Positions 9,619-19,240 of a stretch of 64,000 nucleotides of DNA are shown here, piece after piece (within the stretch, counting starts at the first letter, position 1; each line of letters begins with the position of its first letter). The DNA comes from Shinisaurus crocodilurus (lineage: Eukaryota; Chordata; Lepidosauria; Squamata; Shinisauridae). A model generated the notes under the pieces. That model did not search any database, was not told where the DNA came from, and worked only from the letters and a program-made list of their open reading frames with translations. Both the position numbers and the translations under genes were made by a program. Location of the stretch: positions 62,001 to 126,000 of the forward strand of contig JAHFWL010000408.1 in assembly GCA_021292165.1 (NCBI GenBank), written 5' to 3'.

Positions 9619-9904
9619 CATCAAGGAACTCACATAGGGGAGATATTATATCAATTTGTGATCACAATGTAACTCATATTTCATGTTGAAAAACCCATGT
9701 ACACGGTGCACTCTATACAGTAAATGAATGCGGGCATGGAGCCATATTTATGTGCTGAAGCTAAAGCAACAAAGAAATATTAATGTAGTTATGCTTTGTT
9801 TCTCGTAAATTAATGCATAGATAGATACATTGAACTAGATAGTATCTTCCTATATCACATGGCTGGTTTGATTTTATCACTTAAGTGTTCCTGAGTTGCA
9901 AATC

Positions 9905-10158
9905 TCTTTATGTATTTATTTTGTTTATTATATTTATACCCCGCCTTTTTTCATGCAAGGAACCCAAGGCGGCTTACATAATCCTCCTCCTCCTCCTCTC
10001 CATTTTATCCTCACAACAACCCTGAGAGGTAGGTTAGGCTGAGAGGCAATGACTGGCCCAAAGTCACCCAGTGAGTTTTATGGCCGAGCGGGGATTTGAA
10101 CCCGGATCTCCTGAGTCCCAGTCCAACACTCTTAACCACTACGCCACACTGGTTAGGA
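9905..10158 (-). mobile_element. tRNA-derived SINE with MIR/L2-like tail (unit A)
   Basis: Read on the - strand: GTGGCGTAGTGGTTAAGAGT (A-box region), GGGTTCAAATCCC (B box), then GTTGTTGTGAGGATAAAATGG and GCCGCCTTGGGTTCC with a tail GGCGGGGTATAAATATAA. This is the architecture of MIR/CORE-type SINEs with an L2-like 3' end. Same insertion at 50,130-50,385 behind gene C. Confidence 0.75.
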
Positions 10159-10281
10159 TGAAGCAGATTTCCACCCCTTATGCACAGCCTTCTTATTGAA
10201 ACTTGTTATCACCACGTGGGTTGCTAAACCCTGCTGAAAGGCTCTTAAAAGGAACAGATTGTCCATACAAGGTTTAAAACT

Positions 10282-10287
10282 AATAAA
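10282..10287 (+). terminator. Candidate poly(A) signal, gene A
   Basis: AATAAA about 660 bp after the last finger module; conserved at 50,509-50,514 behind gene C. Inferred from motif and conservation only. Confidence 0.35.
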
Positions 10288-10671
10288 GACATATATTAGT
10301 TTTACTTACAGTCCGTTTATTCATATATGCAGGATGCATATAGACTGACTAGAGTCTTTGGTGTTAAAGGTCCGCTTCATTGGAGATCACTGGCTGGAAG
10401 GCAGCTCAGACCGTGCATCCATCAGGTTGGAGGGAGAGAGATAGCTGGCCACAGAGAGGCCGGAAGTAGGGAGGAGGGGCTTGAAAACATGCACCCTGGG
10501 GACTGTTCAATTAACCTTCCCTCCCACTCTGACTAGTAGTTGCATTACTTCGTTGACTTAAGCAGGCAATATTACAATTTCCATCATTTTCTGCACTTTT
10601 TTCAGCTCTACAATGTCCTTTTTTAGGTGTGACCCAGAACTGTACACAGTATTCTAAGTGCAGTTGCACTA

Positions 10672-11157
10672 TAGAATCATAGAAAAGTAGAGTTGGAAGG
10701 GGCCTACAAGGCCGTCGAGTCTCCTGCTCAGTGCAGGAATCCAGGTCAAAGCATCCCTGACAGATTATTGTCCATTTGCACCTTGAATGCCTCCAGACTG
10801 GGAGAGCCCACCACCTCCCTAGGTAGTTGATTCCATTGGCTTTGTTGCTCTAACAGTCAGGAAATTTTTCCTGATGTTTAGGTGGAATCTAGGTTCCTGT
10901 AACTTGAGCCCATTATTCCGTGCCCTGCAAACTGGGATGATCGAGAAGAGATCCTGGCCCTCCTCTGTGTGACATCCAAGTACTGGAAGAGTGCGATCAT
11001 ATCTCCCCTCAGTCTCCTCTTCTGAAGGCTAAACATGCCCAGTTCTTTCACTCTCTGCTCATAGGGCCTTGTTTCCAGTCCCTTTATCCTCCTTGTTGCC
11101 CTCCTCTGAACCCTCTCCAGTTTGTCTACGTCCTTCTGAAAGTGTGGTGCCCAGAAC
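10672..11157 (-). mobile_element. CR1 LINE 3' fragment (unit A 3' flank)
   Basis: Minus-strand CR1 3' end: begins at the CTATGATTCTATA-type terminus near 10,672 and runs into the ORF2 C-terminus (the N-I-R-K-N-F-L-T-V and RRATR.I.GLET regions, degraded). The flanking sequence equals that of the CR1 at 50,893 in unit C, so it is the same ancestral insertion; here it is cut at about 11,157. Confidence 0.85.
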
Positions 11158-11159
11158 TA

Positions 11160-12315
11160 ACATACTTTTTTTTTTTGCGCTGGATACGTCATCTATCAAT
11201 CTGAACGCCTGGCTTTTTGAAGGCGCATGCTGCTTTTCATGAGTAGTCCCATGGGGGGGGGGGGAGACACCAAGTTTGGAGGTGGGACACACGATCACAT
11301 TACAGAGAAAGAAAAACACCCCAGTGGTTTGCTTCAAGAAGCCCGCTCCCCCGCTAACTTTTAGGAAACTCAACGTAAGCGATGCTGTTTGGAACACTCG
11401 AAACTCCTTTCGGTTTCCCAAGCGTTGTGCAATCCCGGTAGCCCCCCCAAAGCAGATGGGGGCCAAGCATCAATACATTTCAGGGGAGGGGGCAGCAAAC
11501 AACAACACCGTTATCTACCAGTCTGCTTTGCTCGAAACTGCTCCTCCCCGTCCCCCAAAACCTTTTCGGAAGCTCCCCAATAAGCCCACGGCGCACGACA
11601 CCGCGCTCTGGAGGGGAAGCCGCCGTGGGGACGCACACACACACACAGCGGCTAGCCGGCTCTGCTGCGCTTCAGGCGCGCCAAGGAGGCGCGCGGCGTA
11701 GACAGGCGAGGGAGGGGCAGCAGCGAGCGGGGCTCCCGCCCTGGCCACCACCAGCTGCTTGAGCAGCACGCAGGGGTCTCCCTCAGAGTGGCGGAGCGAG
11801 GCCCCGGACGAGCCGAGAGAGGGGCGGAGGGTGACTGGCGGCTGCTTCCTCCCTTTGGAAGGAGGTGGGGGAGAACCCAAAGCCTTGCCTGCACGCCTTG
11901 CTCTGGAGGGCGGGGAAGGCGACTCCCTTGCCTGGCGCCCAAATCGTCGTGAGGGAGAAAAAAGGATGCCCCTCGGAAACCTACTGGCCGGAGCATGTGA
12001 ATGGAGGCGGGGCAGAAAGCAGGCATCAAGGCCCTGGAAGCAGGTACTCCGCACGATCGGCTGCCGCTCCTCCTCCGAAAACTCTGCCTGCCTGGCTAAT
12101 GATCAACGAATGATTTTCTCGAATTAGAGCTGCTGCCTGCTGCTGCCGCCGCCACCACAACCTGGGCCCCTCCTCCTCCTCCTCAAGTCGCCCACGTGGG
12201 CTCCGGCTGATCTCATGCCCCCTCCCCATTCTCCTCCGTCAGGCTGAGGCGCTACTCCTGTGGCGAAGCGGCAGCAACTTTTGCCCGAGGCAATTCTTTT
12301 CTCCTCTAGAGTAGG
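11160..12315. other. CpG-rich region between units A and B
   Basis: About 1.15 kb not matched elsewhere in the window. From about 11,550 to 12,320 it is dense in CpG, with a CA stretch (11,633-11,648), GC boxes, CACGTG at 12,191-12,196, and GCC/CTC repeats. It looks like a CpG island, but open frames on both strands show no recognisable domain, so no gene is called. It may be an unrelated promoter or the interior of a transposon. Confidence 0.45.
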
Positions 12316-14690
12316 CTAGATCGGCCGCCGGGCCGGATGAAAGGGCCAGACGGGTCCGAAGCCTCCTCCCCAAGAACCACCCTCTGTTACCTTCCAGAGA
12401 GAAAGGACCGGAACCACTGCAATACAGTGCCTCCCACGCCCAACCACTGAAAGATCGAGGAGGACTAGAAAGGAGCATTCACCCCTATCCAAGGCCCTCC
12501 TCATATCATCCACCAAGGCGACCAAGGCCGTTTCCATCCCATGTCCAGGCCTGAAGCCCGACTGGCATGGATCTAAATAATCGGCTTCATCCAAGTGTGC
12601 CTTCAACTGAGCCCCCACCACTCGCTCTATCACCTTGCCCAGAAATGGCAAATTGGGACTGGGCGAAAGTTGTTTAGATCCTGGGGATCCAAGGAGGGCT
12701 TCTTTAGAAGTGGTCTTATTACTGCCTCCTTGAGGGCTGATGGCATCACTCCCTCCTCGAGGGAGGCATTCACCTCTGCCTTGATCCCCTCACCCAGTCT
12801 CTCCCTACAGCTCAGGATGAGCCAGGACGGGCAAGGATCAAGCAAGCAGGTGGTCGGCCTCACAGATGAAAGCACCTTGTCCACTTCATCAGAAGGAAGA
12901 AGCTGGAACCGATCCCACAAAACCGGTCTGCCATTGGCCTCCTCCCGCTCACTCCCTGTGTCCATGGCACACGATATCCCACTCCTAATCCGATCAATTT
13001 TATCTGTGAAGTGCTTCGCAGGAGGCTTTAGACTGTTCCATCAAGTCCGAAGCGGCTGGACTGTCCAGACTCCGGACCACTTGGAACAGCCTCCTGGGGC
13101 AGCACTCCGCAGACACAATGGAGGCAGCATAGAAATTCTTTTTTGCTGCCTCCACTGCCACCTGGTAGGCTGAAGATGCAGCTCTGACCTGTGTTCGATC
13201 GTCTTCAGAACGGGATTTACGCCATCAGCGCTCTAGCCTTCTCACCTCTCTTTCTGAGCTTGCAGCGATGGAGTGAACCAAGGTGCCGTGCGAGCTCTGT
13301 TTAGGTGAAGAGGGCATTTCGGGGCAACTCGGTCTAATGCCCTGGTGATTGCAGCATTCCAGTCGTCCACCAGGATCTCGACCGAGATACCATTTGTGTG
13401 CTCCAGTTCCCCAAGCACGTTCAGAAATCCATCCAGGTCCATAAGACGCCTGGGGCGGACCATCCTAATAGGTCCCTCACCCCTGCAGAGGGGTTGTGGC
13501 ACCGAGAAATCCAACCCCACCAGATTGTGATCTGACCATGACAAGGGGGTGGTGGATATACAGTACTCCCGATTTCCAGATCATTTCCCCCCTCTCCAGA
13601 TACAAAAACCAAGTCTAGTGCCTGACCGGCTACATGGGTAGGCCCAGTTAATACAGGGTGCAGCTCCCAGGAAGCCATGGTCCCCATGAAGTCCCGAGGT
13701 GCCCCCGTGAGGGCAGCCCCCAAATGCACGTTGAAGTCCCCCAGCACCAATAGCCTGGGGGACCGCACACGCACATCAGAGACCACCTCCGGCACCTCGG
13801 CCAGGGAGTCTGTCATGCAGCGGCGAGGACGGTACATGAGCAGAATCCCCAGGCTGCCCTTTGGACCCAACCTCCAGTACACGCACTCAATAAACTTGGT
13901 CTCCCGGAGAGGGGGTCTGGTAAGGACTCCCGGTAGATAACAGCCACTCCCTGTCCCCGTCCCCCAACCCTTGGCTGCCGGGCATACGAGAAACCAGCCA
14001 GACACAAGGCCGCCAGAGTTGGAGCAGAGGCCTCGTCCAGCCAGGTCTCCGTAATACATGCCAGGTCCGCACCCTCATCCAAGATCAAGTCACGGATGAG
14101 ACATGTTTTTTGGGTAACGGAGCCACACATCCCCCAGTCATCCCTTGGCTCTGGGCAGGCCCAGAACAGGGGATAGGTATTAAGCATCGATCCCTTGTTC
14201 CCCTTGAGCGGCGTGGCCTGCCCCTACTGCTCTGCCAGCATCTGCCACTCAACAATCGTACGTTTTGCCCCCCAGAACTCCCCCCATTATCTCCCTGGGA
14301 GAGACACATGCCCCCTTGCTTCCGCCAATCAGGCGGGAGACCCACCCCTAAAACCAACTCCTAAAAACCGCCAGCCCTTCAAAATAGGAAGGGCCTCTTA
14401 AAACGCCCAGCCTCATCTATATCCCCATCAGCAGGGGGACAGGCCCTCGCCCTCGTGCCACCCCCAAAGGGGCGACCCCTTTGGTAGCAACCCCACCGGC
14501 GGCGGACCCGCCCCCACTGGGGCTGGATCTTCAGTTGCAGGTGGGGCGGGGTGTCTCCTGGTTGGGCCCGGTCCTGCAAAGGGGCAGCCAGCAGTCCCAC
14601 AGGTGGTGCCACCGGTTGGACACAGGCGGCAGCAGCAGCAGCGGGGCTGAGCTACTTGCCTGGCTTGGTCCTCTCCCAGCAGAGGCGATG
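12316..14690 (-). mobile_element. L2-like LINE, 5' two-thirds (5' UTR, endonuclease, start of RT)
   Basis: On the - strand: a GC-rich 5' region (about 14,690-14,190); an endonuclease with ITETWLDE, LVLGDFNVH and WSDHNLVGLDF; then RT start with DLNNFRPV, FLGKVIERVV, QSGFRPGHGMETALVAL and LLDLS. Several frameshifts; truncated at 12,316 before the RT catalytic YADD. The 5' part (14,190-14,690) recurs at 33,268-33,830, probably carried with the duplicated spacer. Confidence 0.8.
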
Positions 14691-15229
14691 GTGGATCCGG
14701 CCCCAGGTCTCCCAGCAGATGGACTCTTGGTCTGATCCAGCAGGGCTGTTCTTATGTTCTTAAGGCAGCTGTGGAGCCTTTGTGCCCTCCGGATGTGCTG
14801 GACTACAATTCCCATCATTCCCAGGCAGCACTGCCAATTGCCCCCCAGGTTGGGGGAGGCTGGTTCAAAGAGAAAGCAAATGTTTACCACCCACCAGACA
14901 CGTGCACAAACTAGCCCGTCCCCACCCAGTCGGCCCAGAGGAGCCCAGCTGGTCCCCTGGTTCTGCTTGGTAGGTCCCGAGGAAGGACCCTGCGGTGTGC
15001 CGCCCCCCCCCCCCCCCCCCCGGGTTAAAGGAACTGTGATGGAATCCTGGAGAGGAAGGCAATTTGGGGAGGCAGGGCGGGGCCATGTTTCCATGGCAAC
15101 AGCACCTCCCTCCACCCCGCCTAAAAATCATAAAATGTCCCTGCCCCGCCCACGTCCCCCCTTCCTCTCCTGCAGACCCTCCAACATTTCACAGATGAAA
15201 TAGGGGCACACACGTCAATTCGTTAGAGG
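14691..15229. other. Inter-unit spacer (A-B) with repeat fragments
   Basis: Matches 33,820-34,320 (B-C spacer) and in part 58,260-58,580 (C-D spacer). Includes a LINE-like 3' end (GATCCAGCAGGGCTGTTCTT, about 14,735), a palindromic-MITE half (ACTACAATTCCCATCATTCC, about 14,800) and a run of about 20 C (15,001-15,022). No gene. Confidence 0.5.
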
Positions 15230-16126
15230 TATGGTTAAGCAACATGAAGGCGTGATCAAGAGGGCGTGGCCAGGCAGCATGAGGGCGTGGCCAAGTACAA
15301 AAGTGATCAGAGGAAACACACAAAACTGCCATATTTTCTCCCTCTCACCTAGAACCTGGGGTTATCCACTAAAGCTAAATGGTAGCACATTTGGGACAAA
15401 CAAAATGAAATATTTATTTGCCTAGTGCATAGTTGAACTGTGGAAGTCACTGCCACAAGATGTAACCATGGCTGCCAACCTGGAGTAGACAATCTCCCCC
15501 CCCCCAATGGTCAGGATTGGCACAAATTCAACAGGTGAAGCTTACCCCCCCCCCCAAACATGGAGCTTCAGAGAGAAGGAGAAGTTTCTTGCATTTCCTT
15601 CTGACACTGTATCTCACCTGTAGAGGGACCGAGTCAGCTCTGTTAGGAAATGAAATCTTTGGCAATATAAAGATAGGAACCATGTGATCAATCCCCTCAT
15701 TCTCCTCTCCCTCCCTCGGTCCAGGCCACCCGGTGCAGCCCCCCCCCCCCCGTGCCTCCTCTTTCCGCCCAGCTGATCCCTTCCCCATGCGGGCGCCCAC
15801 CCGTGCACGCGCAAGCACAGGCACGCACACCCCCACTCACAGACACGCGCACCCCTCGCCTCCACCTCCCAGCTTAGCAGCCTCTCTCTACTCTTAAAGG
15901 GGCCGTGGGCAAAGTCAACTGCAGTTAAGCTAAACCTCCAAGCTGAGCCGCCACTGCTCACGTGGCCCCTTTAGAAGCAGCTTGAAGTAGCTGGGAGTTC
16001 CCGACTCTGCAGGACAAAGCGAGGAGAAGCCCGGATGGCAGATGGGTTTTCCTGAGGGTCGCGCCATTTTCCTGGCAACTGGAGACTCTGCTCCTGCCTT
16101 TTCCTGCCCGGCGACTCTGCGATCCG
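15230..16126 (+). promoter_or_regulatory. Unit B promoter region and candidate non-coding exon 1
   Basis: Homologous to 34,321-35,202 (C) and 58,590-59,501 (D). GC-rich over the last 400 bp, no TATA box at a fixed place, an inverted repeat at 15,892-15,975, and a YY1-like GCGCCATTTTC at about 16,060-16,070. The presumed exon 1 ends at 16,126 before GTGAG. TSS not determinable from sequence. Confidence 0.45.
15892..15975. promoter_or_regulatory. Promoter inverted repeat, unit B
   Basis: CTTAAAGGGGCC at 15,892 pairs with GGCCCCTTTAGA at 15,964, about 60 bp apart. Same arrangement at 34,978/35,048 (C) and 59,272/59,342 (D). Could be a dimeric binding site or cruciform; function unknown. Confidence 0.5.
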
Positions 16127-17269
16127 GTGAGACCCCCGCTTGTGAATTTGGGGAGGGAGAGGCCCTGCGCTGTAGTAGGGGAGGGGGGCATGGCGGGGGT
16201 AAGGTGCAAGCTGGAACACCCCCACCCCCATTTCAACCCACAGGCTGATCCGTTTAAGGTTTCCCCAAAAGCTCGGGCGCTTCTTTCTTTCTCTCCTCCG
16301 TAAAGCCAGGAAAACCTTTTGGTTTGGGGAGGGGGGGGATTAAAGGAGGTCTGCGAGGAATCCAGTAGGTTCGTGGACTCTGCACCTGGACATCGGCTAA
16401 AATCGTTGCCCCCCCCCCCGCCGCCCCCAATCGGGCCCTGTGGCTCCGGGCTCCCCAACTTGGCTCCTCCGAGGGATTTCTGCGCGTGGCCGAGATGCTC
16501 CCCTGGTTCTGGGCTGGCTTGGCTGGACCGCCCACAGCAAACACAATTGGGCCGAGGGGGACGGATGAGGTGCCCCCCACCCCCGCCCAGGGCTGGCCCC
16601 ACCATTGGGCAGAGGGAGGTGTCGCCCCTGGCAGCTGATTCGGGGTGCCCTGAAAGTCCAGCGACTGAGTATTTCCCACCCTCTTCTTGCTCTTCTCCTG
16701 CCAGGGATGTGGGGAGACGCGCTTTGGCAGGGCGGGGAGCAAAGTGTCTTGTGTCAGCCCTAATGCACTCCTGACCAAAGAGAGACCTGTCTTTTCGAGA
16801 TTATTAAGATTAATATTATTACAAAAAGGGATTTTTAAAAAAGGATATTTGTTGTGGTTACATACCACACAGTTCGTGGCGACTGACAGGATTGCTCTGT
16901 ATTTATGCAACAAAACAAAAACAGGAGACAGGCTTGAGTGCAGATGGAGAGGAACTCCTAGTAGTGGATTCAATCCAGCCCTGGTATGTGCCTGCAGCCA
17001 GGTATATTTAGGGGCAGTGAGGGAGGCAAAGAAACTGCCTCTATTCAGTCTTCTATTTGTCACCCAGCAGAGCTCTTTTGGGTTGTCTGGGGCCTATTAT
17101 ATGCTGGCCCCAAGGACATCCTGGACCCCGCTGAGGCCCGCTACAATACAGTATATTTGCTAGGCACTTCCAGGAAAAATCTCTTGCATCCGCCGGGACT
17201 TGGACTCCAATGTTATAGCGGTTGAATCAGGTGAGGTACCCAGAGCTCAGCCTGGTCAAATTTTCTTGC
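16127..17269 (+). other. Unit B intron 1, 5' part
   Basis: Collinear with unit A 56-904. C-rich first half, then unique intron sequence. No gene. Confidence 0.5.
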
Positions 17270-18360
17270 ATGAGTTTTAGTTGGTACAGCTCGAGGATGT
17301 TGACAAGGTGCTTGGACAGGTTCATGTAAGCCCCTCTGTACTGGATCCTTGCCCTTGTTGGCTCTTGGTTCTGGATGGTCTTAACAACTTCGGGCCAGTA
17401 ATAAATGTTCCTTTCCTGGGCAAGGTCCATGAACGGGTGGTGGCCAACCAGCTTCGGGAGCTCTTGCCCCCCCCCCCCCGCCGTAGACTCTCCAGTATGG
17501 GGTCCCTCAGGGGTCGGTCTTATCCCCCATGCTATTTAACATCTACATGAAACCTCTGAGTGGGGTCATCCAGAGTTTTGCAATGTGTTGCCATCAATAT
17601 GCTGATGACACGCAGCCCTATCTCTCCCTTTCCTCTTAAGCAGCTGAGGCTGTGGATGTGCTAAACCGGTGCCTGGCCACGACAATGGACTGGATGAGGG
17701 CTTACAAACTGAGGCTCAATCCAGACTAGACTGAGATGCTGTTTGTGGGTGGTTCCCTTGACCGGATGGAGGGTGTTCAACCTGTAATGGATGGGGTGGC
17801 ACTCCCCTTGAAGGAGAAGGTTCGTAGCTTGGGGGTGCTCCTGGAGCCATCTTTGTCACTTGAGGCTCAAGTGGCCTCAGTGGCACGGAGTGCCACCTAC
17901 CAGTCCGGCTGATATCCCAGCTATGACCCTATCTTGGCAGGGATAGTCTGGTTTCAGTAATCTATGCTCTGGTAATCTCTAAATTAGACTACTGCAATGC
18001 ACTCTACGTGGGGCTGCCCTTGAAGACTATTCAGAAGCTGCAGCTTGTCCAAAATGCAGCAGCCAGACTAATAGGCAGGACCAGTAGGTCAAAACACATA
18101 ACACCAGTTCTGGCCCATCTGCTTCCGTGCCTGATTCCAGTTGCTTGGTCCCGCAATTCTTGACCAAACACCTCTGCCAACTGCAATCTGCCCTGACACT
18201 ACGTTCAACATCTGAGTCCTTCCCCCAACTGCCACCTCCGAGGGAGGCCTGGAGGGCGGTAACAAAGGGGGTGCTTTTCTGTGGAAGCCCCCAACTGTGC
18301 AACGAGCGCCACACGGAGGTGGCGCCCGCTCTGCTATCCTTTAGGTGCCTTGTTACACCC
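17270..18360 (+). mobile_element. L2-like LINE fragment, unit B intron 1
   Basis: Same insertion as in A, C and D. Recognisable pieces: VQLEDVDKVL and SVLDPCPCW near 17,290-17,370, a deletion, then [16 protein letters not shown], a stop after LRLNPD, and the LDYCNALYVGLP block near 17,985. Heavily broken. Confidence 0.75.
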
Positions 18361-18773
18361 TGTTAGTCATTTGAGTCGTAGTTAAATTTGGTTTTTAAAA
18401 CAATTTCCAGGTAGTTTTGCCTAAGAGAGGCTGAAGGAGAACAGAGCAGTAGCAGGATGCCTGATGGGGAGGGGTGTGGTGGGGGCTTTGGAAGAAGAAT
18501 GGTAGGGGGCTCAATGGGAGGCTGAGAGTGGGAGCTGGTTTGGACGGGGAGGAACGTTGGGGTGCGCGGAGGATGCTGCATCCTCTGACTTTCAAGCCCA
18601 TGAAAGGAGTTTTGGTTCATGGCTCCCAGGCAAAGGCACCTCCCGAACCCATGTCTAGGTTTTCTCTTTGAGTCTTGCCATGTGCCTGCCTTTCCTTTTG
18701 GAATGGGACCTGGTTGCTACCTGGAGTCCTCACTGTTCCTTCTTGCCCTGACAGGGTAATAATTCTTTTACAG
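18361..18773 (+). other. Unit B intron 1, 3' part up to the SCAN acceptor
   Basis: Conserved spacer, ends TTCTTTTACAG at 18,773. Nothing else recognised. Confidence 0.5.
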
Positions 18774-18826
18774 GTCTTGGCTTTGCAGAGCTTCAGTAGC
18801 ACCGTTCTTTGCTGCACGGATCAAAG

Positions 18827-19240
18827 ATGGACGAGCAGGACTCTGATACCGCTGATGCAGGAAGAGGCCACGATGCCATCAGGACTGGGAGTGCCAGTGA
18901 AACCTGGGAAACAACGGGACAGAAGATGCTGGGCCAGGAAATGGTCAGCTCAGATGTGTGGTGCCAGCGTTTCAGACAGCTCTGCTACCGGGCGGCTCAG
19001 GGCCCCCGAGAGGTCTGCACCCAGCTCCACCATCTCTCCCGTCAGTGGCTGAAGCCAGAGCGACACACCAAAAATCAGATTGTGGACCTGGTAATCCTGG
19101 AGCAGTTCCTGAGCATCCTGCCCCTGGAGATGTCGAGCTGGGTGAGGGAATGTGGGGCAGAGACCAGTTCCCAGGCGGTGGCCCTGGCAGAAGGCTTCCT
19201 CCTGAGCCGGGAGGAGGAGAAGAAGCAGGAGGAGCAGCGG
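18827..19240 (+). CDS. Gene B coding exon 1: SCAN domain
   Basis: 138 codons from ATG 18,827 to donor GTGAGA at 19,241. SCAN core nearly identical to gene A ([21 protein letters not shown]). N-terminal differences are few (for example [10 protein letters not shown]). No broken codons. Confidence 0.92.

Larger units (their letters stand above)
9619..10290 (+). other. Gene A 3' flank / likely 3' UTR
   Basis: Collinear with 49,848-50,515 downstream of gene C. Contains the minus-strand SINE listed separately and a candidate poly(A) signal. No coding sequence. Confidence 0.5.

Noticed and set aside
11652..12054. Minus-strand frames of 125-179 codons in the CpG-rich spacer
   Set aside because: No start context, domain or splice context; expected by composition in CpG-rich DNA.
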